Position numbers and translations under genes: made by a program
Source: an uncultured Oscillospiraceae bacterium
GTDB lineage: Bacteria; Bacillota; Clostridia; Oscillospirales; Oscillospiraceae
Direction: 5' to 3'
NCBI GenBank assembly: GCA_910585815.1
Contig: CAJUFJ010000036.1
Location: forward strand, 1 to 35,761
DNA length: 35,761 nt
Shown here: one piece after another, positions 26,827 through 35,300 of the stretch
How positions within the stretch are numbered: the first letter of the stretch is position 1
Layout of the letters: the number at the start of each line of letters is the position of its first letter
The notes under the pieces: model-generated
Told to the model about the DNA's origin: nothing
The model's database searches: none
What the model saw: the letters and a program-made list of their open reading frames with translations, nothing else

Positions 26827-28200
26827 TCAATTCATGGGAACCGCCTGAACGCCGGCGGGCAGGGTGGTCACAGGGGACTTGGTGGTGGGAACGCAACTCA
26901 AATCCAGCGTGAGTTTCATGCTGGCGTCGCTGTCCTCCATGGCCATATCCATGTCCACCGTCACCTTGTCGGGGGCGGCGTGCTCGGTCAAGGTCATGGT
27001 CATCTTCGTGCCGTCCTCCTCAACCGCGCAGGTCATCTTGATGTCGGCGGCCACGATGTCCTCCCCCCGTTTGGTGAGGGTGACGGTCATATCCCCAATG
27101 TCCTCCAGCTTCATCTGGGCCACATAGGTGTTCCCCTTCTGGGTGAAGGCCTGGTCGCTGAGCATATCCACATAGATTTCTGTCACTTCGGCCACGCCGG
27201 CGTAGCTGTATTCGCTGTCGTTCAGGGGCATGGCCTGAATCACCGCGGTGAGGGCCTCACGGATGGTGGCGTCCTCCTTCAACTGGGTCAGCTGGGTCAT
27301 GTCCAGTGCGCCGAGGAGCTGGGCCTGATAGGCGGCGAGATCCACAGAGTACCAGGTGTCGCCGCTGCCGCCGGTGAGCTCGGCGGGCACGGACTGGTAG
27401 AGCATGCCGGACTCCAGGTCCATGCGCACCTCGCCCTTCAGGTCAGACAGAGCGGACAGCAGCTGCTGCAGCAAAATCTGTTCCATGGGGGATTCGGTGC
27501 CGCCCGACACCAGCCCGTCCAGCCCGGACAGCTCCAGCCTCCAGTTCATCTGGAGACCCTTGTCGCTGGTGATGCCGTCGATGCTGCCCTTGGCGCGAAT
27601 GGGCTTGGGCAGGTACTGGCCGCTCTTGTCAGCCGCGTCCAGGGCCAGGGTGCCGGTCATGGCCATGTTCTGGTTCTTCTCCTGCTTGGCGCAGTAGGCG
27701 GCGAAGCTGTCCATCAGGTCAAAGGTGGCATCCCCCAGCAGGGTGTCCACGTCCACAATGATAACGGTGCTGGTGTCGGCGTCCCAGCCCACGCCGCAGC
27801 CCCAGGCCTCGGCCACAAAGCGGACGGGCACATAGGTGCGGCCGTCCTTCACATAGGGCGTCACGTCCATCTCCACCGTGCGGCTCTGGCCGTCCTCGGT
27901 GACGGAGACGGTATTCTGCCCCAGCACCATAGACAGCCCCACATCGCCACGGGTGATGGCTACCGTGCCGGTGTCGCCGTCGTAGTCCACTTGGGCGTTC
28001 ATGGCCTCCATCACCGCCCGGAGGGGCACAAAGGTGCGTCCACCGGACAGCTCAGGGGCCGCGTCGGTAAAGGCCACCGGCCCGCCGTTCAGCTGGACGG
28101 AGATACCTCCGGGCTCAGCGGCCAGGGCCGTACCGGTCATCATCATTGTCAGGGCCAACAGGGCGATCAGCGCCCCGCTCAGTCGTTTCCAAACTTTCAT
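26827..28200 (-). CDS. Secreted protein with copper-amine-oxidase N-terminal-type domain
   Basis: The 457-residue product has a signal peptide (MKVWKRLSGALIALLALTMM...ALAA). Residues of about 30-140 carry the Cu_amine_oxidN1-type repeat, seen as GRTFVPLRAVMEAMNAQVDY and GRTYVPVRFVAEAWGCGVGW. Despite the name, this domain has no oxidase activity and is common in wall-associated Clostridia proteins. The remaining 300 residues (two GTL/KGEVRMDL-like beta-rich parts ending TLDLSCVPTTKSPVTTLP) match no family I recognise. A periplasm-side lipid- or protein-binding fold is possible. The ATG at 28200 is preferred (AAGGAGG 9 bases upstream) over a TTG at 28209. It has its own promoter at 28290-28262 and converges with nikE. 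Confidence 0.85.
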   Translation of the reverse strand: MKVWKRLSGALIALLALTMMMTGTALAAEPGGISVQLNGGPVAFTDAAPELSGGRTFVPLRAVMEAMNAQVDYDGDTGTVAITRGDVGLSMVLGQNTVSVTEDGQSRTVEMDVTPYVKDGRTYVPVRFVAEAWGCGVGWDADTSTVIIVDVDTLLGDATFDLMDSFAAYCAKQEKNQNMAMTGTLALDAADKSGQYLPKPIRAKGSIDGITSDKGLQMNWRLELSGLDGLVSGGTESPMEQILLQQLLSALSDLKGEVRMDLESGMLYQSVPAELTGGSGDTWYSVDLAAYQAQLLGALDMTQLTQLKEDATIREALTAVIQAMPLNDSEYSYAGVAEVTEIYVDMLSDQAFTQKGNTYVAQMKLEDIGDMTVTLTKRGEDIVAADIKMTCAVEEDGTKMTMTLTEHAAPDKVTVDMDMAMEDSDASMKLTLDLSCVPTTKSPVTTLPAGVQAVPMN

Positions 28201-28261
28201 TTCCAACAACCTCCTTCATGTTACTATGTTCGCTGCGTCCTTCCAAACAGGAATCACCTTT

Positions 28262-28290
28262 ATTATAGCACACTCCCCCGCCCGCTTCAA
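28262..28290 (-). promoter_or_regulatory. Promoter of the copper-amine-oxidase-domain gene
   Basis: On the minus strand TTGAAG (28290-28285) and TATAAT (28267-28262) are separated by 17 bp, with the start codon about 60 bases downstream. Confidence 0.82.
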
Positions 28291-28347
28291 GGAATTTTGT
28301 CCTGCTGCCCCCAAAATTCTCACCGGCATTTTGGCGGATCATACAAA

Positions 28348-28377
28348 GCCGGGCCCCTGCTCCTCCAGAGGCCCGGC
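28348..28377 (-). terminator. Terminator of the lipid kinase gene
   Basis: On the minus strand GCCGGGCC, a 14-base loop and GGCCCGGC are followed by TTTGTATG, about 30 bases after the stop codon. The T-run is short. Confidence 0.6.
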
Positions 28378-28406
28378 CAATGCGGCAATTTTGTGCAGGG
28401 GAGGGG

Positions 28407-29303
28407 TTAGGCCCCCCGGATGATGTTCAGCGCCTTCTGGCAGTTTTCCACGCGGTTGACGGTCTGGCTGCCGCCAAACTCTCCGTCCACCGTCCAGGGG
28501 ACAGGCTGCTCGCAGATAAAGGTGAGCTGCCGGGCCTGGAGCTGGACCAGCGCCCCGGAGCGCTCCGCCGGGGACAGGCTCACCAGGGCCTGGAGCCCGT
28601 CGGTGAGGTCGGCCAGCTTGAGGGGCTTTTTCACCAGGGTGACCTCAAACAGGCCGTCGTCCAGCACCACCCGCTCCGCCTTGGGGGGCTTAAGCCCGCC
28701 GATGGACTGGGAGTTGCTCACCATGCCGAAGAAAAAGTCGTCCTCCAGGCTCTGGCCGTCGAACTCCACCCGCATGTGGTAAGGGGCGATGGTGGGCAGG
28801 GAGGCGATGCCGGCAAAGATATAGGCCAGGTGGCCGAAGGTGTTTTTCAGCTCCTGGGGGGTGTCGTAGGCCACCTTGGTAAAGGCGCCGAAGGCGGCCA
28901 CATAGATAAAGGGCCTGCCGTTGAGCCTGCCGGTGTCAATGGGGACGGGCACCCCGGTGCCGGCGGCCACCAGGGCGGCCTCCCGGGGCTTCCGGGGCAG
29001 GTGGAGGGTGGTGGCGCAGTCGTTGGTGGAGCCGAAGGGGATGTAACCCAGCGGGGGCGGGTCGGACAGCCCGGTCAGGCCGGCCACCGCCTCGCTGAGG
29101 GTGCCGTCCCCTCCGGCGCAGATGACCCGGTCGAACCGGGGCCCCAGCTCCCGAACCACTCGGACGGCGTCCCCCTTGCACTGGGTGGGGTAGGAGGTGG
29201 TGAGCCACCCCGCCTTGGTAAACACATCCAGCACCGGAGCCAGCGCCCCCTTCACCTGTCCGGTGCCCGAGGTTGGGTTGTAGATAAAAAGAAGCTGATT
29301 CAT
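28407..29303 (-). CDS. Diacylglycerol kinase-family lipid kinase (DgkB/YegS/BmrU type)
   Basis: The 298-residue product starts MNQLLFIYNPTSGTGQVKGA and carries the nucleotide-binding GGDGT motif at residues 64-68, followed by PFGSTNDCATTLHLPRKP, the place of the family's GTxND motif. The DAGK catalytic fold phosphorylates diacylglycerol or related lipids, recycling lipid headgroup turnover products in Gram-positives. A C-terminal VDGEF (about 271-275) is typical of the second domain. GGAGGA lies 7 bases upstream of the ATG, with a promoter at 29368-29341. The exact lipid substrate cannot be read from sequence, so no gene symbol is assigned. Confidence 0.9.
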   Translation of the reverse strand: MNQLLFIYNPTSGTGQVKGALAPVLDVFTKAGWLTTSYPTQCKGDAVRVVRELGPRFDRVICAGGDGTLSEAVAGLTGLSDPPPLGYIPFGSTNDCATTLHLPRKPREAALVAAGTGVPVPIDTGRLNGRPFIYVAAFGAFTKVAYDTPQELKNTFGHLAYIFAGIASLPTIAPYHMRVEFDGQSLEDDFFFGMVSNSQSIGGLKPPKAERVVLDDGLFEVTLVKKPLKLADLTDGLQALVSLSPAERSGALVQLQARQLTFICEQPVPWTVDGEFGGSQTVNRVENCQKALNIIRGA

Positions 29304-29340
29304 GGTATAATCCTCCGGGAATGTGAAGCTGTAGATACAT

Positions 29341-29368
29341 ATTATAGTAGTCCCGCCGGAAAAATCAA
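29341..29368 (-). promoter_or_regulatory. Promoter of the lipid kinase gene
   Basis: On the minus strand TTGATT (29368-29363) and TATAAT (29346-29341) have a 16-bp spacer and lie about 38 bases upstream of the start codon. Confidence 0.75.
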
Positions 29369-29413
29369 GACGGGCCGAAAAACTTTATCCCTTCTTAACA
29401 ACATAGACAAAAA

Positions 29414-29658
29414 GGGCGCGTCCCATTCGCTGATCCCCCTGTAGGGGCGGACATTGTCCGCCCGCAATAAACCGGCACAAATCGAATCAAGGCGGGCGGC
29501 CGATAAGGATGCGCCCGGGCTCGTCATGTAGGGCAAGGGCTCTGCCCTTGCCTATCCCCGAAGGGGATAAAAGGGGGAAAGAGGGCGCGTCCCATTCGCC
29601 GCCCCCCCTGTAGGGGCGGACAGTGTCCGCCCGCGGGCGCACGCTGTGCGCCCCTACA
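29414..29658. repeat. Repeat-rich intergenic stretch with TGTAGGGGCGG elements
   Basis: Two 52-bp near-identical copies lie at 29414-29465 and 29583-29634. Both begin GGGCGCGTCCCATTCGC and end in a TGTAGGGGCGGAC.GTGTCC hairpin. The second copy continues to an inverted CGCCCCTACA end, giving a complete 50-bp fold-back element (29609-29658) of the same family as the one at 21478-21548. Between them are a CAAGGGC-TCT-GCCCTTG hairpin (29534-29550) and a CCCC-GAA-GGGG hairpin. No gene is seen in the roughly 450-base gap between the lipid kinase and azlC. Confidence 0.82.
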
Positions 29659-29723
29659 AATCGTGCCAATTCTCCTGACTGTGATAAAATGCGCGGTAGG
29701 ACACTCTCCCGAAAAACAGGGAC

Positions 29724-29752
29724 TTGCACCGGAGGGAAAAAGCGAGTAAAAT
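29724..29752 (+). promoter_or_regulatory. Promoter of azlC-azlD
   Basis: TTGCAC (29724-29729) and TAAAAT (29747-29752) are separated by 17 bp, 36 bases upstream of the azlC ATG. Confidence 0.65.
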
Positions 29753-29787
29753 AGGGGAAAACTATTTTGTCGAGGTGTACATCCGCT

Positions 29788-30501
29788 ATGAACCGAAAGA
29801 CCCTGGCCGCCGCCTTTCCTCTGACCGTCCCCGTACTGATGGGGTATCTGGCCATTGGAATTGCCTTCGGCCTGATGCTCCAGTCCATTGGCTACGGGGT
29901 GGGCTGGGCCCTGCTGATGAGCGCGACCATCTACGCCGGCTCCGGCCAGTACCTGGGGGTGTCCCTGCTGGCGGCGGGGGCTCCGCTGACTCAGGTGGCC
30001 TTCCTCACCCTGATGGTCAACTTCCGCCACCTGGTCTACGGCCTGTCCATGCTGGAGAAATTCCGGGGCATGGGCCTGCGCAAGTTCTATATGATCTTTT
30101 CCCTTACTGACGAAACCTATGCCCTCCTCTCCTCGGCCCAGGCCCCGGAGGGGGTGGACGAGCACGACTTTTTCTTCACCGTGGCCCTGCTGGACCAGAG
30201 CTATTGGGTGCTGGGGTCGGTAATCGGCTCCCTGCTGGGCTCCGCCCTGGGCTTCGACACCACGGGGGTGGACTTTGCCATGACCGCCCTGTTCCTGGTC
30301 ATCGCCGTGGGCCAGTGGAAGGCCGCCGGCAGCCACCTGCCCGCCCTGCTGGGGGGCGCGGCCACGGTGGCGAGCCTGCTGCTGGTGGGGGCGGAGGACA
30401 TGCTCCTCCCCGCCCTGGCCATTATTGTGATTGCGCTGACCCTGCTCCGGCCCCGGCTGGAGGACAGACATGAGAGAGAGGAGGAAAAAACATGCCCCTG
30501 A
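29788..30501 (+). CDS. azlC: AzlC family branched-chain amino acid exporter, large subunit
   Basis: The 237-residue membrane protein has several hydrophobic segments. Family hallmarks are FPLTVPVLMGYLAIGIAFGL (about 10-29), SATIYAGSGQYL (about 46-57), NFRHLVYGLSM (about 79-89) and DETYALLSS. AzlC with AzlD forms an exporter of branched-chain amino acids (and, in some bacteria, azaleucine). The ATG at 29788 has GAGGTG 10 bases upstream. A TTG seven codons earlier is in frame but has no ribosome site. Its end overlaps azlD by 10 bases, which implies coupled translation. Confidence 0.9.
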   Translation: MNRKTLAAAFPLTVPVLMGYLAIGIAFGLMLQSIGYGVGWALLMSATIYAGSGQYLGVSLLAAGAPLTQVAFLTLMVNFRHLVYGLSMLEKFRGMGLRKFYMIFSLTDETYALLSSAQAPEGVDEHDFFFTVALLDQSYWVLGSVIGSLLGSALGFDTTGVDFAMTALFLVIAVGQWKAAGSHLPALLGGAATVASLLLVGAEDMLLPALAIIVIALTLLRPRLEDRHEREEEKTCP

Positions 30502-30827
30502 CACCGATGCAGACCCTGGCCTCCATCGCCGTGATGGCGGCCGTCACCTTTCTGACCCGGGCCCTGCCCTTTCTCCTTTTCGACCGGGGGGACCACCCCC
30601 CGAAGCTTGTCCTCTACTTGGGCCGTGTCCTCCCCCCGGCGGTGATTGCCATGCTCATCGTCTACTGCCTGAAGGGGGTCACCTTCACCGCCCTGGGGGG
30701 CTGGGTTCCGCCCCTCATCGCCGGTCTGGCCGCCGTCCTCCTCCACCTGTGGAAGGGCAACGACCTGATCTCCATCTTCGGGGCCACGGTGCTGTATATG
30801 GCGCTGGTCCAGGGGGTGTTCGGCTGA
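30492..30827 (+). CDS. azlD: AzlD family branched-chain amino acid exporter, small subunit
   Basis: The 111-residue hydrophobic protein has about four membrane segments. The family's TFLTRALPFLLF stretch lies at about residues 19-30, with LGRVLPPAVIAMLIVYC further on. It is the obligate small partner of AzlC. GAGAGAGGAGGAAAAA upstream of the ATG is a strong ribosome site inside the end of azlC. The next gene begins directly after its stop codon. Confidence 0.9.
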   Translation: MPLTPMQTLASIAVMAAVTFLTRALPFLLFDRGDHPPKLVLYLGRVLPPAVIAMLIVYCLKGVTFTALGGWVPPLIAGLAAVLLHLWKGNDLISIFGATVLYMALVQGVFG

Positions 30828-31565
30828 ATGTCCAAACATGTTTTGATCACCGGCGCCTCCCGGGGCATCGGCGCGGCCGCGGCCCGGCTGTTCGCACAGG
30901 AGGGCTGGAGCGTGGCGGTCCACTACAACGCCAGCCGGGCGGCGGCGGAGCAGCTGGCCGCCGAGCTGGCCGCGCTGGGGGTGAAGGCCGTCCCCATCCA
31001 GGCGGACGTCGCTGACCCGGAGCAGGCGGAGCGGCTGGTCCGGGAGGCGGAGGAGGCCCTGGGGCCGCTGGACGCCGTGGTCTGCAACGCGGGGATAGCC
31101 CTGCCCCAGCGGCTCCTCACCGACACGACGGCGGACCAGTGGCGGCGGCTGATGTCGGTGGACCTGGACGGCATGTTTCACACCCTCCGGGCCGCCGTTC
31201 CCGGCCTGGTGCGCCAAAAGCGGGGGGCCATCGTGACGGTGTCCTCCATGTGGGGCCTCACCGGCGGCTCCTGCGAGGCCCCCTACTCCGCCGCCAAGGC
31301 GGGGGTGATCGGCCTGACCCGCGCCCTGGCCAAGGAGCTGGGCCCCTCCCACATTCGGGTGAACTGCGTGGCCCCTGGGGTCATCGACACGGCCATGAAC
31401 GCCCATCTCTCCCCCGAGGACCTGGCCGCCCTGGGGGAGGAGGCCGCCCTTTGCCGCATCGGACAGCCCCGGGAGGTGGCCGAGGCCATCTGGTTTCTGG
31501 CCTCGGAGCGGGCCTCCTTCATCACCGGCCAGGTGCTGAGCGTGGACGGCGGCGTGATAATTTAG
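30828..31565 (+). CDS. Short-chain dehydrogenase/reductase, likely EF-P 5-aminopentanone reductase (YmfI-like)
   Basis: The 245-residue classical SDR has a TGASRGIG NAD(P) motif (8-15), NAG (87-89) and catalytic Ser140, Tyr153 and Lys157. The stretch SSMWG...GGSCE..YSAAKAGVIGLT and the ending ITGQVLSVDGG match what I recall of the Firmicutes group that includes Bacillus YmfI. That enzyme reduces the 5-aminopentanone modification on Lys32 of elongation factor P. The closely related FabG 3-oxoacyl-ACP reductases are the main alternative; no fab gene is nearby. The ATG directly follows the azlD TGA, so it is likely cotranscribed with the exporter, although a functional link is not obvious. Confidence 0.8.
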   Translation: MSKHVLITGASRGIGAAAARLFAQEGWSVAVHYNASRAAAEQLAAELAALGVKAVPIQADVADPEQAERLVREAEEALGPLDAVVCNAGIALPQRLLTDTTADQWRRLMSVDLDGMFHTLRAAVPGLVRQKRGAIVTVSSMWGLTGGSCEAPYSAAKAGVIGLTRALAKELGPSHIRVNCVAPGVIDTAMNAHLSPEDLAALGEEAALCRIGQPREVAEAIWFLASERASFITGQVLSVDGGVII

Positions 31566-31609
31566 CAAAAAATTCGTCGAAATTTAAGATTTAGGCGGGT
31601 GATTTGCGG

Positions 31610-31638
31610 TTGTAAAATGGGCGAAAACTTGGTATAAT
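31610..31638 (+). promoter_or_regulatory. Promoter of the glycoside-hydrolase-like gene
   Basis: TTGTAA (31610-31615) and TATAAT (31633-31638) are separated by 17 bp, about 58 bases before the chosen start. Confidence 0.78.
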
Positions 31639-31696
31639 AAATCGCTTGCAGAATGATATGAGCCAATATTTACCAAAATTCGACAGGAGGGGAAGT

Positions 31697-32797
31697 ATGG
31701 GCCGCTCCAACAAAGACGTCGGCGGTTATCGTGGCCGCAGGACGGTAACAGATATTTTGCGCTTCATCGCCATCGCGCTGGCCGTGGCGGTGGTTTTGGC
31801 GGTGGCCGGGGCGCTCTACCTCCAAAAGTACCTGGTCTATACCGACGACGGCGTCCGGCTGGACCTGCCCCCCTTCCTCCAGATGTTCCGCCAGGAGGCC
31901 GGCGGAAAGGAGCCGGCGGGCTCCGTCTCACCCCCGGACCCGGGAAACGTCAGCGTGGTGGTGGAGCCGGACGGCAGCGCCTCCGAGCCTCCCGCGGAGC
32001 CGGAGCCGGCGGGCTTTGCCATGCAGCTGCCGGTGGACGATGTGATAAACGGCGCCGCCGCCGGTAAGCTGGCCGAGGCGGGGGCCCAGGCCCTGATTCT
32101 GGAGATGAAGGAGGCCAGCGGAAAGCTGGCCTGGCACTCCGACGACCCCACGGCGGAGCGGGCCGAGGTGAACGCCGCCCAGTCCAACAACGACGTGATA
32201 AAGCAGTTTAACAGCGGGGATGTGTACACCGTCGCCCGGGTGTGCTGCTTCCGGGACGACAGCGCCCCCTATTTCCGCAACAAGCTGGCCCTGCGCCGGG
32301 GGCAGTACAACTGGCGGGACGAGTGGGGCCTGCGGTGGCTCAGCCCCGCCCATGAGGACGCCCAGGCCTATATCGCCGCCCTGTGCGGCGAGCTGGGGGC
32401 CTTGGGCTTTGACGAGATCGTGCTGGAGGACTTCCACTTCCCCGTCCAGGGGAACCTGGACAACATCAACCGGGGGGACAGCTACGACCCCGCCGCCTTC
32501 ACCGCCCAGCTGGAGGCCTTTCTCACCCAGGTCCAGGGGGCGGTGGAGCCCTATGGGACGAAGGTCTCCCTCCGCTTCCCGGCGTATGTTCTGACCGGGG
32601 AGGGCTCCGCCCTCAGCGGTGTAACGGCAGACCTGCTGGACCGGTATTCCGCCCGCTTCTGGTCGGAGCAGGAGGGGCAGAGCGCCCTGGCCGTGGCCTC
32701 CGGCGGACCGGCTGCGGCGGAGCGGACGGTGGAAATTGTGACGCAGAGGCAGGAGGGAGCGGAGCAGTTCCAGGCTGTCCTTCCGGCTGAGGAATAA
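31697..32797 (+). CDS. Membrane-anchored putative glycoside-hydrolase-like protein (DUF4015-like)
   Basis: The 366-residue product has a short basic N-terminus, one membrane helix (about residues 19-44, FIAIALAVAVVLAVAGALYL) and a Pro/Ser/Glu-rich spacer (about 70-115). An extracellular TIM-barrel-like domain follows. In it, ALILEMKEASGKLAW, YTVARVCCFRD, LRWLSPAHEDAQAYIAALC and LGFDEIVLEDFHFP follow the order of strands in the putative glycosyl hydrolase family PF13200. The two acidic residues in VLEDFHFP are candidate catalytic positions. AGGAGGGGA lies just upstream of the ATG at 31697; an in-frame TTG at 31646 is rejected. It has its own promoter and terminator and is unrelated in operon to the ATPase downstream. 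The substrate is unknown. Confidence 0.7.
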   Translation: MGRSNKDVGGYRGRRTVTDILRFIAIALAVAVVLAVAGALYLQKYLVYTDDGVRLDLPPFLQMFRQEAGGKEPAGSVSPPDPGNVSVVVEPDGSASEPPAEPEPAGFAMQLPVDDVINGAAAGKLAEAGAQALILEMKEASGKLAWHSDDPTAERAEVNAAQSNNDVIKQFNSGDVYTVARVCCFRDDSAPYFRNKLALRRGQYNWRDEWGLRWLSPAHEDAQAYIAALCGELGALGFDEIVLEDFHFPVQGNLDNINRGDSYDPAAFTAQLEAFLTQVQGAVEPYGTKVSLRFPAYVLTGEGSALSGVTADLLDRYSARFWSEQEGQSALAVASGGPAAAERTVEIVTQRQEGAEQFQAVLPAEE

Positions 32798-32809
32798 CAC
32801 AAAACAGCG

Positions 32810-32840
32810 CCGCCCGGCCCGGGAGGGCCGGGCGGTATTT
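32810..32840 (+). terminator. Terminator of the glycoside-hydrolase-like gene
   Basis: A perfect 11-bp stem CCGCCCGGCCC-GGGA-GGGCCGGGCGG is followed by TATTTTG. Confidence 0.88.
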
Positions 32841-32915
32841 TGCGTAAAGCGGAAAAAGTGCGGAAAAATCAGTCAAATGGAAAGAATTGTACGGGTAAAA
32901 ATGGAGAAAAAGGCC

Positions 32916-32944
32916 TTGATTTTTTGGACGGATTTGACTACAAT
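32916..32944 (+). promoter_or_regulatory. Promoter of the V/A-type ATPase operon
   Basis: TTGATT (32916-32921) and TACAAT (32939-32944) are separated by 17 bp, about 50 bases before the first ATPase gene. Confidence 0.7.
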
Positions 32945-32993
32945 GGGAGGTAGCGATTTCCTCCATTCTAGCATTGGAAAAGGTGGTGAAAAC

Positions 32994-33308
32994 ATGGCAT
33001 TAGAAGCTATCCAGACGGTCACACAGGCGGAGGCCCGGGCCAAGGCGGACCGGGAGGCCGCGGCGGCGCAGGCCAAGCAGAAGCTGGCCGAGGCCCAGCG
33101 GGAGGCGAAGCAGACTGTGGAACAGGCCCGGCAGCAGGCCCGGGAGGAGGCCCGCCGAATGATGGCGGAGGCGGAATCCAAGGCGGCCCAGCTGACCCAG
33201 GAGGAACTGACCCGGGCCGCGGCGGACTGTGACGCGCTGAAGCAAAATGCCCGGGGGCGGCTTGAGAGGGCCGCACAGCTCATTGTTGGAAGGGTCGTGG
33301 AACGGTAA
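32994..33308 (+). CDS. V/A-type ATPase peripheral stalk subunit H (NtpF/AhaH-like)
   Basis: The 104-residue product is almost wholly charged, Ala/Glu/Gln/Arg-rich helix (for example AEARAKADREAAAAQAKQKL), as expected for the coiled-coil stalk subunit that pairs with subunit E and anchors the catalytic head to subunit I. The ATG at 32994 has AAGGTGGTGAAAAC upstream. A longer frame from 32877 runs through the promoter and is rejected. Position, as first gene before subunits I and K, supports the call more than sequence does, because such coiled coils are poorly conserved. Confidence 0.85.
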   Translation: MALEAIQTVTQAEARAKADREAAAAQAKQKLAEAQREAKQTVEQARQQAREEARRMMAEAESKAAQLTQEELTRAAADCDALKQNARGRLERAAQLIVGRVVER

Positions 33309-35284
33309 TGGCTATCGTAAAAATGAAGCGCCTGCGCATGGTGGCCATGACGGCCGACCGGGAGGCGCTGCTGCGCCGGCTCCAGCACATGGGCTGCGTG
33401 GAGGTCGTCCAGCCCGAGGCGGACCCGGACGACCCCCTGTGGGCCGCCCTCACCCCCCCGGAGACGGGGGGACTGGCCGCCGCCCACGAGGAGAAGACCC
33501 AGGCCGAGCGGGCGCTGGAGGTCCTCAAGCGGTACAAGGCCCTGCCCAAGTCCGGTTTTCTGGACCCCAAGCCCGGGGTGCAGGAGGGGGAGCTCTTTGA
33601 CGAGGCCGGAGCAAAGGCCGCCCGGGACATGGCCAGGGAGGTCAACGACCTGGACCGGAGGCTGGCCGCCATCCGGGCGGAGGAGAACAAGCTGGACGCC
33701 CAGAAGGATGTGCTCCGCCCCTGGATGGACCTGGACCTGCCCCTGGAGACCGGCTCCACCGCTCAGGTGACCATCCAGCTGGGCACCCTGCCCGCCAATG
33801 TCCCCATGAACCAGGCGGAGGGAGAACTCCAGGCTATCGGCGAGCTGGCCCAGCTCACCGAGGTGTACAACGCCGAACGGGACTTCCACTACTGTATGCT
33901 GGTGTGTCACACCAGCCAGGCGGAGGACGTTCTGGAGAAGCTGAAGGCCTTGGGCTGGTCCCGGGCCAACCTGCGGGACTGGACGGGCACCGCGGCGGAA
34001 AACCTGGGCCGCTTGTACCAGGAGACCAAGGCGCTGAAGGCGGAGGCCGCCTCCATTGAGGAGAAGCTGTCCGGCATGGGCCAGTCGGCCGCCGCCCTGC
34101 GGCAGCTGTCTGACCTGGCCAATGTGACCATGAGCCGGGAGGAGTCCCGGAGCCGCCTGATGGATACCGGACAGACCTTCCTGCTGGAGGGCTGGGTGCC
34201 AGAGGAGAGCTGGCCCGCCCTGAAGCAGGAGCTGGACAAATTCCCCTGCGCCTGCGAGGTGGGCGACCCCGCGCCGGAGGAGTATGAAAAGGTGCCGGTG
34301 AAGCTGAAAAACAACACCCTCACCAGGCCGCTGAACATGGTCACCGAGATGTACTCCCTGCCTGCCTACGGCACCTTGGACCCCAACCCCCTGATGGCCC
34401 CCTTCTTCATCCTGTTCTACGGGATCATGATGGCGGATATGGGGTATGGCCTGCTTATGATGCTGGCCGGGGCCATCATCCTGAAAAAGAAGAAGCCCGG
34501 CGGCACCTTCGGCCACCTGTGCGGCCTGCTGGTGCTGTGCGGCGTCACCACCTTCATTATGGGCGCGCTGACTGGCGGCTTCTTCGGCGATTTCCTCACC
34601 CAGGTGGTCAAGCTGACCACCGGCGGCGACTTTGCTCTGCCCGCCCTGTTCACCCCCCTGGAGGACACCATGATGATCCTGGTGGGGGCCATGTGCCTGG
34701 GCTTTGTGCAGATTATCACCGGCATGGCGGTCAGCTTTGTTTCCAAGCTGAAAAACGGCCAGGTGATGGATGCCGTCTTTGAGGAGGTCACCTGGTGGGT
34801 AGTCTTCGCCGGGCTGGGCCTGATGATCGCGGGGATCACCCCCATCGTGCTGATTCTTGGCGGAGTGCTCCTGGTTGTCGGCTGCGTTGCGCAGAGTTAC
34901 GTCAGAACGGGCGGCAATGTAGTGATGACAATTCTCACAGCATTTGGAAGAACGGGTATCAGCCTGTGCGGCAACCTGTATAATCACGTGACGGGCTACT
35001 TTGGCGACATCCTGTCCTACTCCCGTCTTATGGCCCTGATGCTGGCCGGCAGCGTGATTGCCCAGGTGTTCAACACCCTGGGGGCCATCCCTGGCAACAT
35101 CGTGATTTTCCTGATTATCTCCTTCGCGGGCAACGCCCTGAACTTCGCGCTGAACCTGCTGGGCTGCTACGTCCACGACCTGAGACTTCAGTGTCTGGAG
35201 TACTTCGGCAAGTTCTATCAGGATGGCGGAAAGCCCTTCCGCCCCCTGGACCTGAATACCAAATACTACGAGGTAGTGAAATAA
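33308..35284 (+). CDS. ntpI: V/A-type ATPase subunit I (NtpI, a-subunit)
   Basis: The 658-residue product has a soluble N-terminal half (about 1-345) with coiled coils. The membrane half begins near PNPLMAPFFILFYGIMMADM and has about seven or eight helices. Arg573 in ILSYSRLMALMLAGS is the conserved arginine that faces the rotor and is needed for ion transfer. The subunit forms the two ion half-channels beside the proteolipid ring. Its ATG overlaps the stop of subunit H by one base (TAATG). The length is normal for bacterial subunit I. Subunit K follows after 16 bases. Confidence 0.95.
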   Translation: MAIVKMKRLRMVAMTADREALLRRLQHMGCVEVVQPEADPDDPLWAALTPPETGGLAAAHEEKTQAERALEVLKRYKALPKSGFLDPKPGVQEGELFDEAGAKAARDMAREVNDLDRRLAAIRAEENKLDAQKDVLRPWMDLDLPLETGSTAQVTIQLGTLPANVPMNQAEGELQAIGELAQLTEVYNAERDFHYCMLVCHTSQAEDVLEKLKALGWSRANLRDWTGTAAENLGRLYQETKALKAEAASIEEKLSGMGQSAAALRQLSDLANVTMSREESRSRLMDTGQTFLLEGWVPEESWPALKQELDKFPCACEVGDPAPEEYEKVPVKLKNNTLTRPLNMVTEMYSLPAYGTLDPNPLMAPFFILFYGIMMADMGYGLLMMLAGAIILKKKKPGGTFGHLCGLLVLCGVTTFIMGALTGGFFGDFLTQVVKLTTGGDFALPALFTPLEDTMMILVGAMCLGFVQIITGMAVSFVSKLKNGQVMDAVFEEVTWWVVFAGLGLMIAGITPIVLILGGVLLVVGCVAQSYVRTGGNVVMTILTAFGRTGISLCGNLYNHVTGYFGDILSYSRLMALMLAGSVIAQVFNTLGAIPGNIVIFLIISFAGNALNFALNLLGCYVHDLRLQCLEYFGKFYQDGGKPFRPLDLNTKYYEVVK

Positions 35285-35300
35285 GAGGAGGAAAAACATT

